Part shown: one piece after another, positions 51,602-60,294 of the stretch
How the letters are laid out: every line of letters starts with the position of its first letter
Numbering within the stretch: the first letter of the stretch is position 1
NCBI GenBank assembly: GCA_024742495.1
Contig: JANSYJ010000002.1
Span: 186,001 to 250,000, forward strand
DNA: 64,000 bases
Source: Bacteroidota bacterium
Lineage (GTDB): Bacteria; Bacteroidota; Bacteroidia; Flavobacteriales; Schleiferiaceae
Direction of reading: 5' to 3'
Position numbers and translations under genes: made by a program
The notes under the pieces: generated by a model
Seen by the model: only the letters and a program-made list of their open reading frames with translations
What the model was told of the DNA's origin: nothing
The model's database searches: none

Positions 51602-52937
51602 GATAATCCTTTAATAGTTGTCGGCTCCGAATTTCGAAGCGCCATGTAAGTAGGCAGGAAGCTACGATTAGCCCCACCGCCAATCCATACCAAATCCCAA
51701 GGGCACCCAAATTTAGGCTAAAGCCCATATAATAGGAAGTTCCCAAAGCTATTAGCCAATAGGAAATCATAACTATAATAGTAGGAATTCTCGTTTCAGA
51801 AAGTCCTCGCAAGGCAGCTAAAACAGCTACTTGCATGCCATCAAAAAGCTGAAAGGCTACCGCAACAATTAATAGTTGTCCTGCCAAGGCAATTACGGCC
51901 GGATCGCTGCTGTAAAAGGTCGGCAGTAGATTTCGACCAAAGAAAAAGACCAGGCCAAAAAATACCATCAGAATAAGCATTAGCACAAAATTGGTATGCG
52001 CGGCGCTTCGCATGGCAGGGATGTTTCCAGCTCCTAATTGATTGCTCACTCGAACATTAGCTGCTGCACCAATACCGCTGGCCGCCATATAACTAACCGA
52101 AGCTAATGAGATGGCAATTTGATGGGCCGCAAGGGCTTCGGCATTAATCCAACCTGCCATAACTGCCGCTATGGCGAAAGCAGAAACCTCAAAAATAAAT
52201 TGCAGGCCAGAGGGTACGCCTATATCCAGTAAAACTTTAAAATGAGTCCATTGGGTTTCCGCCCATTTAATACCGGCCGTATAAACTTTAAAAGCAGGTT
52301 TCCGAAAAACATAGAGCGCCATTGAAAATGCCATCAGCAGCCTTGCAATAAGAGTAGCTATTCCAGCTCCTTCCAAACCTAAAGCAGGGAAGCCCCAATG
52401 ACCATAAATCAATAAATAGTTTAAGCCGATGTTTATTAAGTTGGCCCCCACACTAATAAGCATGGCCATGCGGGTATCGCTAAGTCCTTCTGCAAATTGC
52501 TTAAAAGTTAAGAAGGTTAACAAAGGCACCAAACTGAAGGAAATAATACGGTAGTATCCTTTGGCTACAGAGAGTACTTCAGGCTCTTGGCCCATATACT
52601 GCAAGTAGTTCTCTAAAACCAGTAGTAAGAGAAAAATTAGAAAGGCAATGCTGGTATTTAAGTAGATGCCGTGTTTAAGGAAGCTCCTAGCTTTTTCTGG
52701 CTTTTTCTCTCCATCGGCATTGGCAACCGGGGTGGTCATTCCAAAAGCTAAACCAATACCAAAGACCATAGGAACCACAAATACAGAATTGGCAAAAGCG
52801 CCGGCGGCCAAGGGAACGGTGCCTAATGCTCCAACCATAATACTATCGGCAAGGCCTACCATTACATGACCAATTTGCCCAAGCATTACTGGCCAAGCTA
52901 AGCTTATATTTTTGCGATAGTGCTCTTTGCGGGTCAT
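51579..52937 (-). CDS. MATE family multidrug/cation exporter
   Basis: A ~452-aa transporter with 12 transmembrane helices in two halves. The N-terminal MATE segment SLAWPVMLGQIGHVMVGLAD and the later GLPSGLQFIFEVSAFAIAA-type segment (here DIGVPSGLQFIFEVSAFA) are recognisable. The frame is open to a TTG at 52961; the ATG at 52937 (MTRKEHYRKN) is preferred. It exports organic cations or drugs using an ion gradient; the substrate is not known. It is followed by bioY in an overlapping arrangement. Confidence 0.93.
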   Translation of the reverse strand: MTRKEHYRKNISLAWPVMLGQIGHVMVGLADSIMVGALGTVPLAAGAFANSVFVVPMVFGIGLAFGMTTPVANADGEKKPEKARSFLKHGIYLNTSIAFLIFLLLLVLENYLQYMGQEPEVLSVAKGYYRIISFSLVPLLTFLTFKQFAEGLSDTRMAMLISVGANLINIGLNYLLIYGHWGFPALGLEGAGIATLIARLLMAFSMALYVFRKPAFKVYTAGIKWAETQWTHFKVLLDIGVPSGLQFIFEVSAFAIAAVMAGWINAEALAAHQIAISLASVSYMAASGIGAAANVRVSNQLGAGNIPAMRSAAHTNFVLMLILMVFFGLVFFFGRNLLPTFYSSDPAVIALAGQLLIVAVAFQLFDGMQVAVLAALRGLSETRIPTIIVMISYWLIALGTSYYMGFSLNLGALGIWYGLAVGLIVASCLLTWRFEIRSRQLLKDYHESKSRN

Positions 52938-53033
52938 GAGATTAGAGATAAAAGCCCGCAAAAGTAGTTAAAAGCCTGCCGTCGCGGATTGAGTTTAAAA
53001 AACTATCCGTGGCAGATTATCGGCCTCGGACGA

Positions 53034-53264
53034 TTAATCCGCTTCTTCCAGTCGTTTCATTTCACGTTCATAGAAGGCTTCAGCCGTTTCTATTAGCGCA
53101 GCAACCTCATTCACCAGTTCTTCTTCCTCGCCTTCAAGCTCATCAAGCCATTCGATGTCGTCCCCTTGAATATCCCAAATAAACCGAGGGTATTGGGTAT
53201 GGATAATAAATAGGCTTTCTGGGAAATCAGTGTTATCTGCTAGTAAAAAATTGGGCAGGTTCAT
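53034..53264 (-). CDS. Conserved small acidic protein (Bacteroidota), function unknown
   Basis: A 76-aa protein beginning MNLPNFLLADNTDFPESLF with IHTQYPRFIWDI, followed by an acidic segment rich in Glu (DELEGEEEELVNEVAALIE). I recall the opening as strongly conserved in Bacteroidota hypothetical proteins, but no function is known to me. It is soluble and has no cysteines. It lies between the MATE and sigma-54 activator genes without a clear operon link. Confidence 0.75.
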   Translation of the reverse strand: MNLPNFLLADNTDFPESLFIIHTQYPRFIWDIQGDDIEWLDELEGEEEELVNEVAALIETAEAFYEREMKRLEEAD

Positions 53265-53304
53265 CTCTTAGGGCTATTTGGTTAAAGTATTATTATTCGA
53301 AAAG

Positions 53305-54474
53305 CTACTTTTCTATGCGTGCAAATTTCTGCACATCCTCCGATTGCACTTCGCTTCCACTGAGGATAATTAAGCGCTCCACAACATTTCTCAATTCGCG
53401 GATATTTCCGGTCCAATTAAGTTCGCTTAAAGCTTCTAATGCATTTGCCTGAAAGGTTTTAGGACTATTGCCATGCTCCTTGGCAATTTGCTTCGCAAAG
53501 TATTCGGTAAGAAGGGGGATGTCTTCCCTACGATCATTTAAAGCCGGAACTTTAATTAAGATCACACTCAGTCGGTGGTATAAATCTTCGCGAAATCTAC
53601 CTTCGGCAATTTCCTTTTGGAGATCCTTGTTGGTTGCTGCCAGTACCCTCACATCCACCTTTACTTCTTTATCGCTGCCTACTGGGCTTACCTTTCCTTC
53701 TTGCAAGGCTCGTAGCACTTTGGCTTGGGCCGATAAACTCATGTCTCCGATTTCATCGAGAAAGAGGGTCCCAGAATTGGCCTGCTCAAATTTCCCTGCA
53801 CGATCTTTAACTGCAGAGGTGAAGGCACCTTTCTTGTGACCAAACAATTCACTTTCAATAAGTTCGGATGGAATTGCGGCGCAATTTACCTCTACCATTG
53901 GTCCTTTGCTACGCTCGCTTTTCTGATGAATCCAATGGGCTACCAGTTCCTTTCCGGTTCCATTTGGACCAGTAATAAGCACCCTAGCGTCGGTGGGCGC
54001 TACTTTCTCTATAAGTTCTTGTACCTCCGAAATTGCCGGACTTTTACCAATCATTTGGTATTTGCGGCTCACTTTTTTCCGGAGACTTTTATTTTCTTGT
54101 TCTAGGTTATGACGGTCTAGGGCATTGCGAACCGTATTTAGCAAACGATTTAAGTCGGGTGGTTTGGAGATATAATCGAAGGCTCCTTTCCGCATGCTGT
54201 CTACTGCGGTTTCCAGGTCGCCATGACCAGAGATCATTACTACCGTGGTGTCGGGATGCTTAGCGCGGATGTGTTCTAGAACTTCCAAACCATCTACGCC
54301 TGGCATTTTAATATCGCAAAGAACAAGATCCTGTTCTTCTTGCGCCAATAGGTCTATAGCTGCCTTGCCGTGTTCCGCTTCTGAAATTTGATAGGCCTTG
54401 TTTTCGTCTTGAAGAATGTTTTTTAAAACATTACGAATTGCCTTCTCGTCTTCTACAATGAGGATTTTTGCCAT
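53305..54474 (-). CDS. Sigma-54-dependent response regulator (receiver + AAA+), lacking the C-terminal HTH
   Basis: A ~389-aa regulator. The receiver (1-120) has D54 in LCDIKMPG. The AAA+ domain (about 145-380) shows Walker A GPNGTGKE, the sigma-54-contact loop as GAFTSA instead of GAFTGA, Walker B LFLDEIGDM and the NWTGNIRELRNVVERL sensor region. The protein ends ~25 residues after that point without a Fis-type helix-turn-helix, so it may activate from solution or through partner proteins. The ATG at 54474 is preferred over a TTG at 54531. It overlaps the Ppx/GppA gene by 22 nt. The kinase partner is not adjacent. Confidence 0.9.
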   Translation of the reverse strand: MAKILIVEDEKAIRNVLKNILQDENKAYQISEAEHGKAAIDLLAQEEQDLVLCDIKMPGVDGLEVLEHIRAKHPDTTVVMISGHGDLETAVDSMRKGAFDYISKPPDLNRLLNTVRNALDRHNLEQENKSLRKKVSRKYQMIGKSPAISEVQELIEKVAPTDARVLITGPNGTGKELVAHWIHQKSERSKGPMVEVNCAAIPSELIESELFGHKKGAFTSAVKDRAGKFEQANSGTLFLDEIGDMSLSAQAKVLRALQEGKVSPVGSDKEVKVDVRVLAATNKDLQKEIAEGRFREDLYHRLSVILIKVPALNDRREDIPLLTEYFAKQIAKEHGNSPKTFQANALEALSELNWTGNIRELRNVVERLIILSGSEVQSEDVQKFARIEK

Positions 54475-55397
54475 TGATTCTCCTGATTTTCGAGGGAGTA
54501 ATATAAGCCTTCTTTTAAAGCAAAATTGCATTGCTGCAAGAGGCGAATACCAAATCGTTTAATAATAAAGTTGATTTCCAAACAGGCCATCACAATCATA
54601 TCGGCGCGCATCGGAATCATCCCGGGGGTGTTTAAACGCTCCTCAAAAGTGGATTCCAGCATTTTGTTTGAAATCTGCATATACTCATGCATGGAAAAAG
54701 TGTAGCTACTTTCATCTGGGTCAAAGCGGGAAGTTTGATAATTATCAGCACACATCTGCGCCAAGGTGTCGAAGCTACCGCTGCTGCCAATTAAAACACG
54801 AGGGTTTTCACCCCCACAAGCTTCTTTCAGGGATACCAGGGTTTCATCCAAATAATCGTCAATGGCTTCTACCTCTTCTTTTAATATTGGATCCGCAGGA
54901 CGAAAGCGGTTGAGCATCACGCTACTGCCGATGGGAAATGAGGCCTGCCATACGGGTTCTTGATTTCGAAGCAGTATAAACTCGGTGCTTCCCCCACCTA
55001 TGTCCATAATAAGGCTAGAAACATCCTTAAACTCGATACCTTGTTTTACCCCTTCATAAATTAGACTGGCTTCGGTATTGCCATCAATTACATTTATAGT
55101 GATGCCTAATTCATCAGCGGCCTTTTTTACTAAATCCTTGCCATTAGGTGCGGTTCTAATCGCGGCGGTGGCCACTACGTATAGGGCTTCAGCTTTCCAT
55201 TCTTTGGCTTTCGCCTGATGGGATTTTAGGGCGTCCATGGCACGCGATATAGCAGCCTCACTTAGGCTAAGGTCCGCATCAGAGCCTTCTGCTAATCGTA
55301 CGGAAATCTTAGTGTTAAATAGGGTTTTATTCTCTTCTTGAGAACGGACTAGCAGGTTAAAGGTATTGGTACCGCAGTCAATAACGGCTATTTTCAT
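54453..55397 (-). CDS. Ppx/GppA family exopolyphosphatase / pppGpp phosphatase
   Basis: A 314-aa protein of the ASKHA fold: the N-terminal phosphate-binding loop IDCGTNTFNLLV and the second loop LIMDIGGGSTEFIL are both clear. Family members hydrolyse polyphosphate or pppGpp. It is shorter than two-domain GppA (about 500 aa) because the C-terminal HD-like domain is absent, a common form in Bacteroidota. It overlaps the MscS gene by 4 nt. Confidence 0.92.
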   Translation of the reverse strand: MKIAVIDCGTNTFNLLVRSQEENKTLFNTKISVRLAEGSDADLSLSEAAISRAMDALKSHQAKAKEWKAEALYVVATAAIRTAPNGKDLVKKAADELGITINVIDGNTEASLIYEGVKQGIEFKDVSSLIMDIGGGSTEFILLRNQEPVWQASFPIGSSVMLNRFRPADPILKEEVEAIDDYLDETLVSLKEACGGENPRVLIGSSGSFDTLAQMCADNYQTSRFDPDESSYTFSMHEYMQISNKMLESTFEERLNTPGMIPMRADMIVMACLEINFIIKRFGIRLLQQCNFALKEGLYYSLENQENQWQKSSL

Positions 55398-56242
55398 TCT
55401 GTGTCTTTAGCAGGATTGTTTCTAAACCAGATGTCCCTTTGAGGGAAAGGAATGGCGACATTATTTTCCCGAAACTTTTTATCGATGGCAAATCGCAAAT
55501 CGCTTTTTGTGCGCTCAATTCTAAATAAATTTCGAGAGAAGAAGAAGAGAGTAAAGTCTAAGGAACTTTCTCCAAAATCTTTGAAAAATACAATAGGCTC
55601 TGGCTTTGCTATTACATCTTGATTTTCTGCTGCCGCTTCCAGTAAAAGCTTTTCTACTTTTTGGGTATCACTTCCATAAGCTACACCAACATCTACCCCG
55701 AAGCGGGTAACGCGGTTGTTTTGACTCCAATTGATAACATTGTCGTTGGTAAGCTTGGAATTTGGCACAATGAGCACGATGCCTTCACGGGTAAGCAGGC
55801 TAGTGGTTCTTATACCCACATCTTTTACCTCGCCTACAGTGCCAGCAATTTCAACTATATCTCCGGCGGTTACTGTTCGCTCAAAAAGGATGATGAAGCC
55901 GGCCACCATATCTTTAAATAGATCTTGAATACCGAGGCCTAAGCCTAATAATACAGCCGTGGAGGATGCTAATAAAACAGTGACATTAAAACCCAAGGAA
56001 TCAATGACCGTCATTATAGCCACAATAAATATAAAGTAACTGCTAACCGAAAAAATGGCATAGGACTTACCAGCATCAAGGCGTCCTAACTTTACCAAGC
56101 GGTTTAGGTATTTCCTAAAAAGCCAGCGCAATAAATAAGCGGCGCTAAGAATGAGGACTACCCATACCAGGTTAATGACCTTTAACTTCCACTCATTAAC
56201 GCTGAGTAATTCAAGCTCTAGAAAGTTTTTAATTTGATCCAT
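55394..56242 (-). CDS. MscS family mechanosensitive ion channel
   Basis: A 282-aa channel with three to four N-terminal helices. The pore-lining TM3 region is LLASSTAVLLGLGLGIQDLFKDMVAG, shown here as LLASSTAVLLGLGLGIQ plus DLFKDMVAG. It is followed by the cytoplasmic vestibule with GDIVEIAGTVGEVKDVGIRT and VPNSKLTNDNVINWS. It relieves osmotic pressure in the inner membrane. It overlaps the Ppx/GppA gene by 4 nt and shares one base with the upstream permease gene. Confidence 0.93.
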   Translation of the reverse strand: MDQIKNFLELELLSVNEWKLKVINLVWVVLILSAAYLLRWLFRKYLNRLVKLGRLDAGKSYAIFSVSSYFIFIVAIMTVIDSLGFNVTVLLASSTAVLLGLGLGIQDLFKDMVAGFIILFERTVTAGDIVEIAGTVGEVKDVGIRTTSLLTREGIVLIVPNSKLTNDNVINWSQNNRVTRFGVDVGVAYGSDTQKVEKLLLEAAAENQDVIAKPEPIVFFKDFGESSLDFTLFFFSRNLFRIERTKSDLRFAIDKKFRENNVAIPFPQRDIWFRNNPAKDTE

Positions 56243-57555
56243 TAGTTCTTATAGCGGGTCCAGCGATAAAGCTCTTTGAAGGTAGGTTTTTTACCATACA
56301 TCAGGACACCAATCCGGTAAATTTTGGCGGCAATCCAAACGCAAAATACAAAGCTTATTGCCAATATCACCATCGAAAGTAGAAGCTCCCAGCCGGGCAC
56401 TCCAAAGGGTATCCGTGCCATCATTACCAAAGGTGATGAAAGTGGGATGAAAGACATCCAGGTTGCAATGGCGCCATCGGGATTATCGAGAGCCCTAATA
56501 ATTACGAGTAGACTAAGTATTAAAGGAATGGTAATTGGCAGGATAAATTGCTGAGAGTCGGCTTCCTTGTCTACTGCCGATCCTATAGCCGCAAAAAGAG
56601 CCCCGTACAATAGATAACCACCCAAAAAATAAAAAATAAAACTTCCCAAGAGCTGCCACCAGTTTACGGTTTGAAGGCTGCGGTAAATTTCAAAACTAGT
56701 GGAATCCTGGAGGGCATTAAACTGCTCCGTGCCCGCTCCGGCTGGAGCCGATAAACTGGGGTCGATAAAAATTGCAGAGAAGAGCGTGAATATCAGGGCA
56801 CCCAAACCAATCCAAATTACAAATTGCAATAAGGCCAGGGCTCCAATTCCTATGATCTTACCCATCATTAGCTCGAAGGGTTTGATGCTCGAGATCATTA
56901 ACTCCATAATGCGGTTGGTCTTCTCTTCGATCACCCCTCGCATTACCTGCGATCCATAAATAAATATGAAGAGATAAATGGCAAAAGCACAAACATAACC
57001 GATACCCATTTTTAAAAGAGTGGCATTTTCGGCTTCTACTCCAGCTTTAGTATTGATAACCCTAAGCTTTACGTTTGTTTTAGTCCGGGCTACAATTTCG
57101 GGATCTACCCCTTCAAATTTCAGTTTCTCTTTTTGAAGGTATTTTTCTAAGCTGCGCTCAATGTGATTTTCAACGGCGATGCTAAGATCACCTTCTCGGA
57201 AAATTCGAATATTACGAGCTACAAAATCTGGATCGCCGCCTTCACTTAAAGGCACGTGTAAAAAAGCGTAATCGCCATTTCCCTCTGCCAGGGCTTTGGC
57301 GGTTTCAAAATCAAAATCCTTGGGATTTAAATAGCGAAAGCGAATTTCCTCCGTGCCTTTATCACGAATATCCATTAATACCGATTCATCGAGAATGGTA
57401 ATTAACTTTTCATCACCCGGAAGGGTAGCCAAATAGGCCGGCAGGAAAAGTAAAATGGCCATTAAAACCGGAGCGAGCAGGGTAAGGATAATAAAAGATC
57501 GCTTACGCACACGGGTACTAAACTCCCGACGAATAATGAGTCCTAGATTATTCAT
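56242..57555 (-). CDS. ABC-2 type transporter permease (NatB-like)
   Basis: A ~437-aa permease with an N-terminal helix (residues ~20-45), a large periplasmic domain (about 45-185) and five to six C-terminal helices, the layout of NatB-type exporters. The start at ATG 57555 (MNNLGLIIRREFSTRV) overlaps the ATPase gene stop by 8 nt and is preferred over the ATG at 57585. The segment GVIEEKTNRIMELMISSIKP is typical. The cargo (sodium, antibiotic or other) is unknown. Confidence 0.9.
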   Translation of the reverse strand: MNNLGLIIRREFSTRVRKRSFIILTLLAPVLMAILLFLPAYLATLPGDEKLITILDESVLMDIRDKGTEEIRFRYLNPKDFDFETAKALAEGNGDYAFLHVPLSEGGDPDFVARNIRIFREGDLSIAVENHIERSLEKYLQKEKLKFEGVDPEIVARTKTNVKLRVINTKAGVEAENATLLKMGIGYVCAFAIYLFIFIYGSQVMRGVIEEKTNRIMELMISSIKPFELMMGKIIGIGALALLQFVIWIGLGALIFTLFSAIFIDPSLSAPAGAGTEQFNALQDSTSFEIYRSLQTVNWWQLLGSFIFYFLGGYLLYGALFAAIGSAVDKEADSQQFILPITIPLILSLLVIIRALDNPDGAIATWMSFIPLSSPLVMMARIPFGVPGWELLLSMVILAISFVFCVWIAAKIYRIGVLMYGKKPTFKELYRWTRYKN

Positions 57556-58441
57556 GCCCGCTGGTACTTTTAATGAATATTTCATTTAAGCTGGGGGTTT
57601 CCTCTTGGAAATTAACAAGCTCCAGGCCTTTCACGGCATCTAATATTTTGGGGATATCCTTGCTCTCGAGCTTTATTCGATAGTGATAGCGATTGCTTTT
57701 GGAGTCAAGACTTTCCACAATCCAGTTTCCATCTGTAGGCTGCCATTCTTTACGACATTCCAACTTATACCAACCACTTCGGTACTGCGATTTTATTTCC
57801 GCAAGAGATCCTTCTAGAAGTTTTTCACCTTGGTTAATGAGTACAATGTTTTCACAAAGCTCTTCTACGGATTCCATTCGGTGGGTTGAAAAAATAATGG
57901 TGGCTCCTTCTTGATTAAGACGAAGAATCTCAGATTTAATATGTTCCGCATTAACGGGGTCAAAGCCGGTAAAGGGTTCATCTAAAATTAAAAGCTCGGG
58001 TTCGTGAATAACACTGGCTATAAACTGCACCTTTTGAGCCAATCCCTTAGAAAGGGCCTCCACCTTGGTGTTTACCCTATCCTTAAGTTCAAAGCGTTGA
58101 AGCCAATATTGGATTCGTTCATGGGCTTCCTTCTTAGTTAAGCCTTTTAGCTGAGCTAGGTAGAGTAATTGCTCCCCAATTTTCATTTTGGGATAGAGTC
58201 CTCGTTCTTCAGGCAAATAGCCGATTCGCCCGATATGACTGCTTTTTAAAGCTTCACCATTAAAAAGAACATGACCTTGATCGGGGGCGATAATTTGATT
58301 TAATATGCGAATGAAAGTAGTTTTTCCCGCTCCATTAGGACCAAGTAAACCGAAAACATCACCTTTTTGAATGCTGAGGTCTAAACCTTTTAAAGCTTGA
58401 TGCTTATCATACTTTTTAACTATTCCCTTCGCTTCAATCAT
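57548..58441 (-). CDS. ABC transporter ATP-binding protein (NatA-like)
   Basis: A 297-aa ATPase: Walker A LGPNGAGKTTFIRIL, Q-loop region PEERGLYP, signature LSKGLAQKVQ, Walker B ELLILDEPFTGFDP and H-loop STHRM. A C-terminal ~80-residue extension follows. It is coupled to the permease gene by an 8-nt overlap and starts one base before the dnaJ stop region (2-nt gap), so it belongs to the grpE-dnaJ unit. Confidence 0.93.
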   Translation of the reverse strand: MIEAKGIVKKYDKHQALKGLDLSIQKGDVFGLLGPNGAGKTTFIRILNQIIAPDQGHVLFNGEALKSSHIGRIGYLPEERGLYPKMKIGEQLLYLAQLKGLTKKEAHERIQYWLQRFELKDRVNTKVEALSKGLAQKVQFIASVIHEPELLILDEPFTGFDPVNAEHIKSEILRLNQEGATIIFSTHRMESVEELCENIVLINQGEKLLEGSLAEIKSQYRSGWYKLECRKEWQPTDGNWIVESLDSKSNRYHYRIKLESKDIPKILDAVKGLELVNFQEETPSLNEIFIKSTSGHE

Positions 58442-58442
58442 T

Positions 58443-59588
58443 TTAGCTAAACATCTCCTTTACCTTATCGAAAAATGATTTATCACTGCGCTCTGGTTTA
58501 GGGAGGAAGCTATCATCATTTTGCATTTCCTCAAACATTTTTCGGTACTTACTGTCCACACTCTTTGGTGTCCAAACATTTATATGTACCAATAAATCGC
58601 CAGTACCATAACTATCTACACTAGGCAGACCTTTGTTTCGGAGGCGCAAGATTTTGCCGCTTTGGGTACCCGGATCCAGTTTTATACGTGCTTTTCCACT
58701 TACGGTTGGCACATCTACTTTGGTTCCTAATACCGCATCGGGCAAACTGATGTATAATTCATAATGTAAGTTCTGACCATCCCTTTGAAGCTCCTCATGT
58801 GCTTGCTCTTCGATTTGCACCAGGAGGTCGCCGTTTACGCCATCAAGCGGGCCAGCATTTCCTTTACCGGCTACTTTTAACTGCATTCCTTCGGCAACGC
58901 CAGCAGGAATTTTCACTTCAACGATGTCTTCTTTTCGCACCATGCCGTGCTCATCAGCTCCAGCGGGCTTTTTTGTTACCTTCTTACCTAGGCCATTACA
59001 AGCAGGGCAGGTGCTGGCTGTTTGCATTTGACCTAAGATGGTATTGGTCACGCGATTTATTTGACCACGACCGCCACAGGTATTGCAAGTTTCAAAGCTT
59101 ACTCCATCAGCAGGAACCAATCGTTTTATCCTGAGCTTCTTGGAGGCGCCATTAGCAATTTCTTCAAGGCTTAGTTTTACACGTACTCGAAGGTTAGATC
59201 CTTTAAAAACCCGTCGGCCACCGCCACCGCGACCACCTCCGAATCCTCCAAATCCGCCGCCACCGCCAAAGGCTCCACCGAATACATCTCCAAATTGCTC
59301 GAAAATATCATCCATGCTCATGCCTCCACCGAAGCCACCTGCACCGCCTCCGGCAGCACCGCTCATTCCGGCATGACCGAAACGATCGTAGCGTTGTCGT
59401 TTTTGCTTATCGCTCAGCACTTCATAGGCTTCCGCCGCTTCTTTAAAGTTGGCCTCAGCCTGCGAGTCACCAGGGTTTTTGTCGGGATGATACTTTATTG
59501 CCAGTTTGCGATAGGCCTTTTTTATTTCAGCTTCGCTTGCATCCTTAGATAAACCCAGAACTTCGTAATAGTCTCTTTTACTGCTCAT
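58443..59588 (-). CDS. dnaJ: Chaperone DnaJ with a reduced zinc-binding domain
   Basis: A 381-aa co-chaperone that stimulates DnaK. The J domain (1-70) has the HPD triad in [10 protein letters not shown], the G/F linker (~75-125) is Gly-rich, and the C-terminal substrate domains are complete ([33 protein letters not shown]). The zinc region holds only two CxxCxGxG motifs, CNTCGGRG and CPACNGLG. Canonical DnaJ has four, so the outer pair (motifs 1 and 4) appears lost. It follows grpE by 9 nt. Confidence 0.93.
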   Translation of the reverse strand: MSSKRDYYEVLGLSKDASEAEIKKAYRKLAIKYHPDKNPGDSQAEANFKEAAEAYEVLSDKQKRQRYDRFGHAGMSGAAGGGAGGFGGGMSMDDIFEQFGDVFGGAFGGGGGFGGFGGGRGGGGRRVFKGSNLRVRVKLSLEEIANGASKKLRIKRLVPADGVSFETCNTCGGRGQINRVTNTILGQMQTASTCPACNGLGKKVTKKPAGADEHGMVRKEDIVEVKIPAGVAEGMQLKVAGKGNAGPLDGVNGDLLVQIEEQAHEELQRDGQNLHYELYISLPDAVLGTKVDVPTVSGKARIKLDPGTQSGKILRLRNKGLPSVDSYGTGDLLVHINVWTPKSVDSKYRKMFEEMQNDDSFLPKPERSDKSFFDKVKEMFS

Positions 59589-59597
59589 GCCTGCTTA

Positions 59598-60179
59598 TTA
59601 TTCTCCTACTACCACGCGAGCGTAGCGCAAGATTTTTGTTCCTAAGTAGAAACCCTGTTCGATCTCATCTACTACCTTACCTTTTAAGTCTTTGCTCGGT
59701 GCAGGAATACGCGTAATGGCTTCCATGGAATCTACATCAAATTCTTTACCCACTGTGCTTTCCATCGGCTTTAAGCCTTTTTGCTTGAGGATGTTTTCGA
59801 ATTTGTTAAATATTAAGGCAATACCTTCTTTAGTTTCTTTGTCTTCAAGATTGTCCAAACCGCGCTTAAAGTCATCTATAATTGGCAGTAGAACTGACAT
59901 TAATTCTTGGTTGGCACTGCCAAAGAGTTCCAGCCTTTCCTTTGCCGTGCGTTTACGGTGATTCTCAAAGTCGGCATAAAGACGTAATTTTTGATCTTTC
60001 TCCTGTTTGAGTTCTTCCTCTAATGCTGCAATACGATCTTCAAGACTGGGTCCTTCAGTAGCATCTGCTTGATTCTCAACTGATTCTTTATCAGAGCTTT
60101 TTAGCTCTTCTTGCTTTTGTTCTTCGTTTGCCGATTGAGGCTCTGTATTGGGGTCTTGTACTTTTTCTTGAGTACTCAT
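59598..60179 (-). CDS. grpE: Nucleotide exchange factor GrpE
   Basis: A ~193-aa DnaK nucleotide exchange factor. The N-terminal ~55 residues are acidic and disordered (Gln, Glu and Lys rich), then a long coiled coil (ALEEELKQEKDQKLRLYADF, followed by ENHRKRTAKER), and the C-terminal beta wing ending GFYLGTKILRYARVVV. The ATG at 60179 (MSTQEKVQDPN) is preferred over 60221. It heads the grpE-dnaJ operon. Confidence 0.93.
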   Translation of the reverse strand: MSTQEKVQDPNTEPQSANEEQKQEELKSSDKESVENQADATEGPSLEDRIAALEEELKQEKDQKLRLYADFENHRKRTAKERLELFGSANQELMSVLLPIIDDFKRGLDNLEDKETKEGIALIFNKFENILKQKGLKPMESTVGKEFDVDSMEAITRIPAPSKDLKGKVVDEIEQGFYLGTKILRYARVVVGE

Positions 60180-60294
60180 TTCATACAAATTTGTGTGCTT
60201 AAAAGGCAAATTGTTTGCCATTGCCGCTATGATGACAGCATGGCACGCAAAAATTAGCCAGGTCTAGCTTATCGACTTAAGTCTTGATATATAT

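Noticed and set aside
52976-53015. Imperfect hairpin (CTGCC...CGGAT with ATCCG...GGCAG) between the MATE gene and the small acidic protein
   Set aside because: Large internal loop and no T tract on either strand; not convincing as a terminator or structured RNA.
59083-59376. Plus-strand Pro-rich open frame opposite dnaJ
   Set aside because: It is the antisense shadow of the Gly-rich G/F linker of DnaJ.
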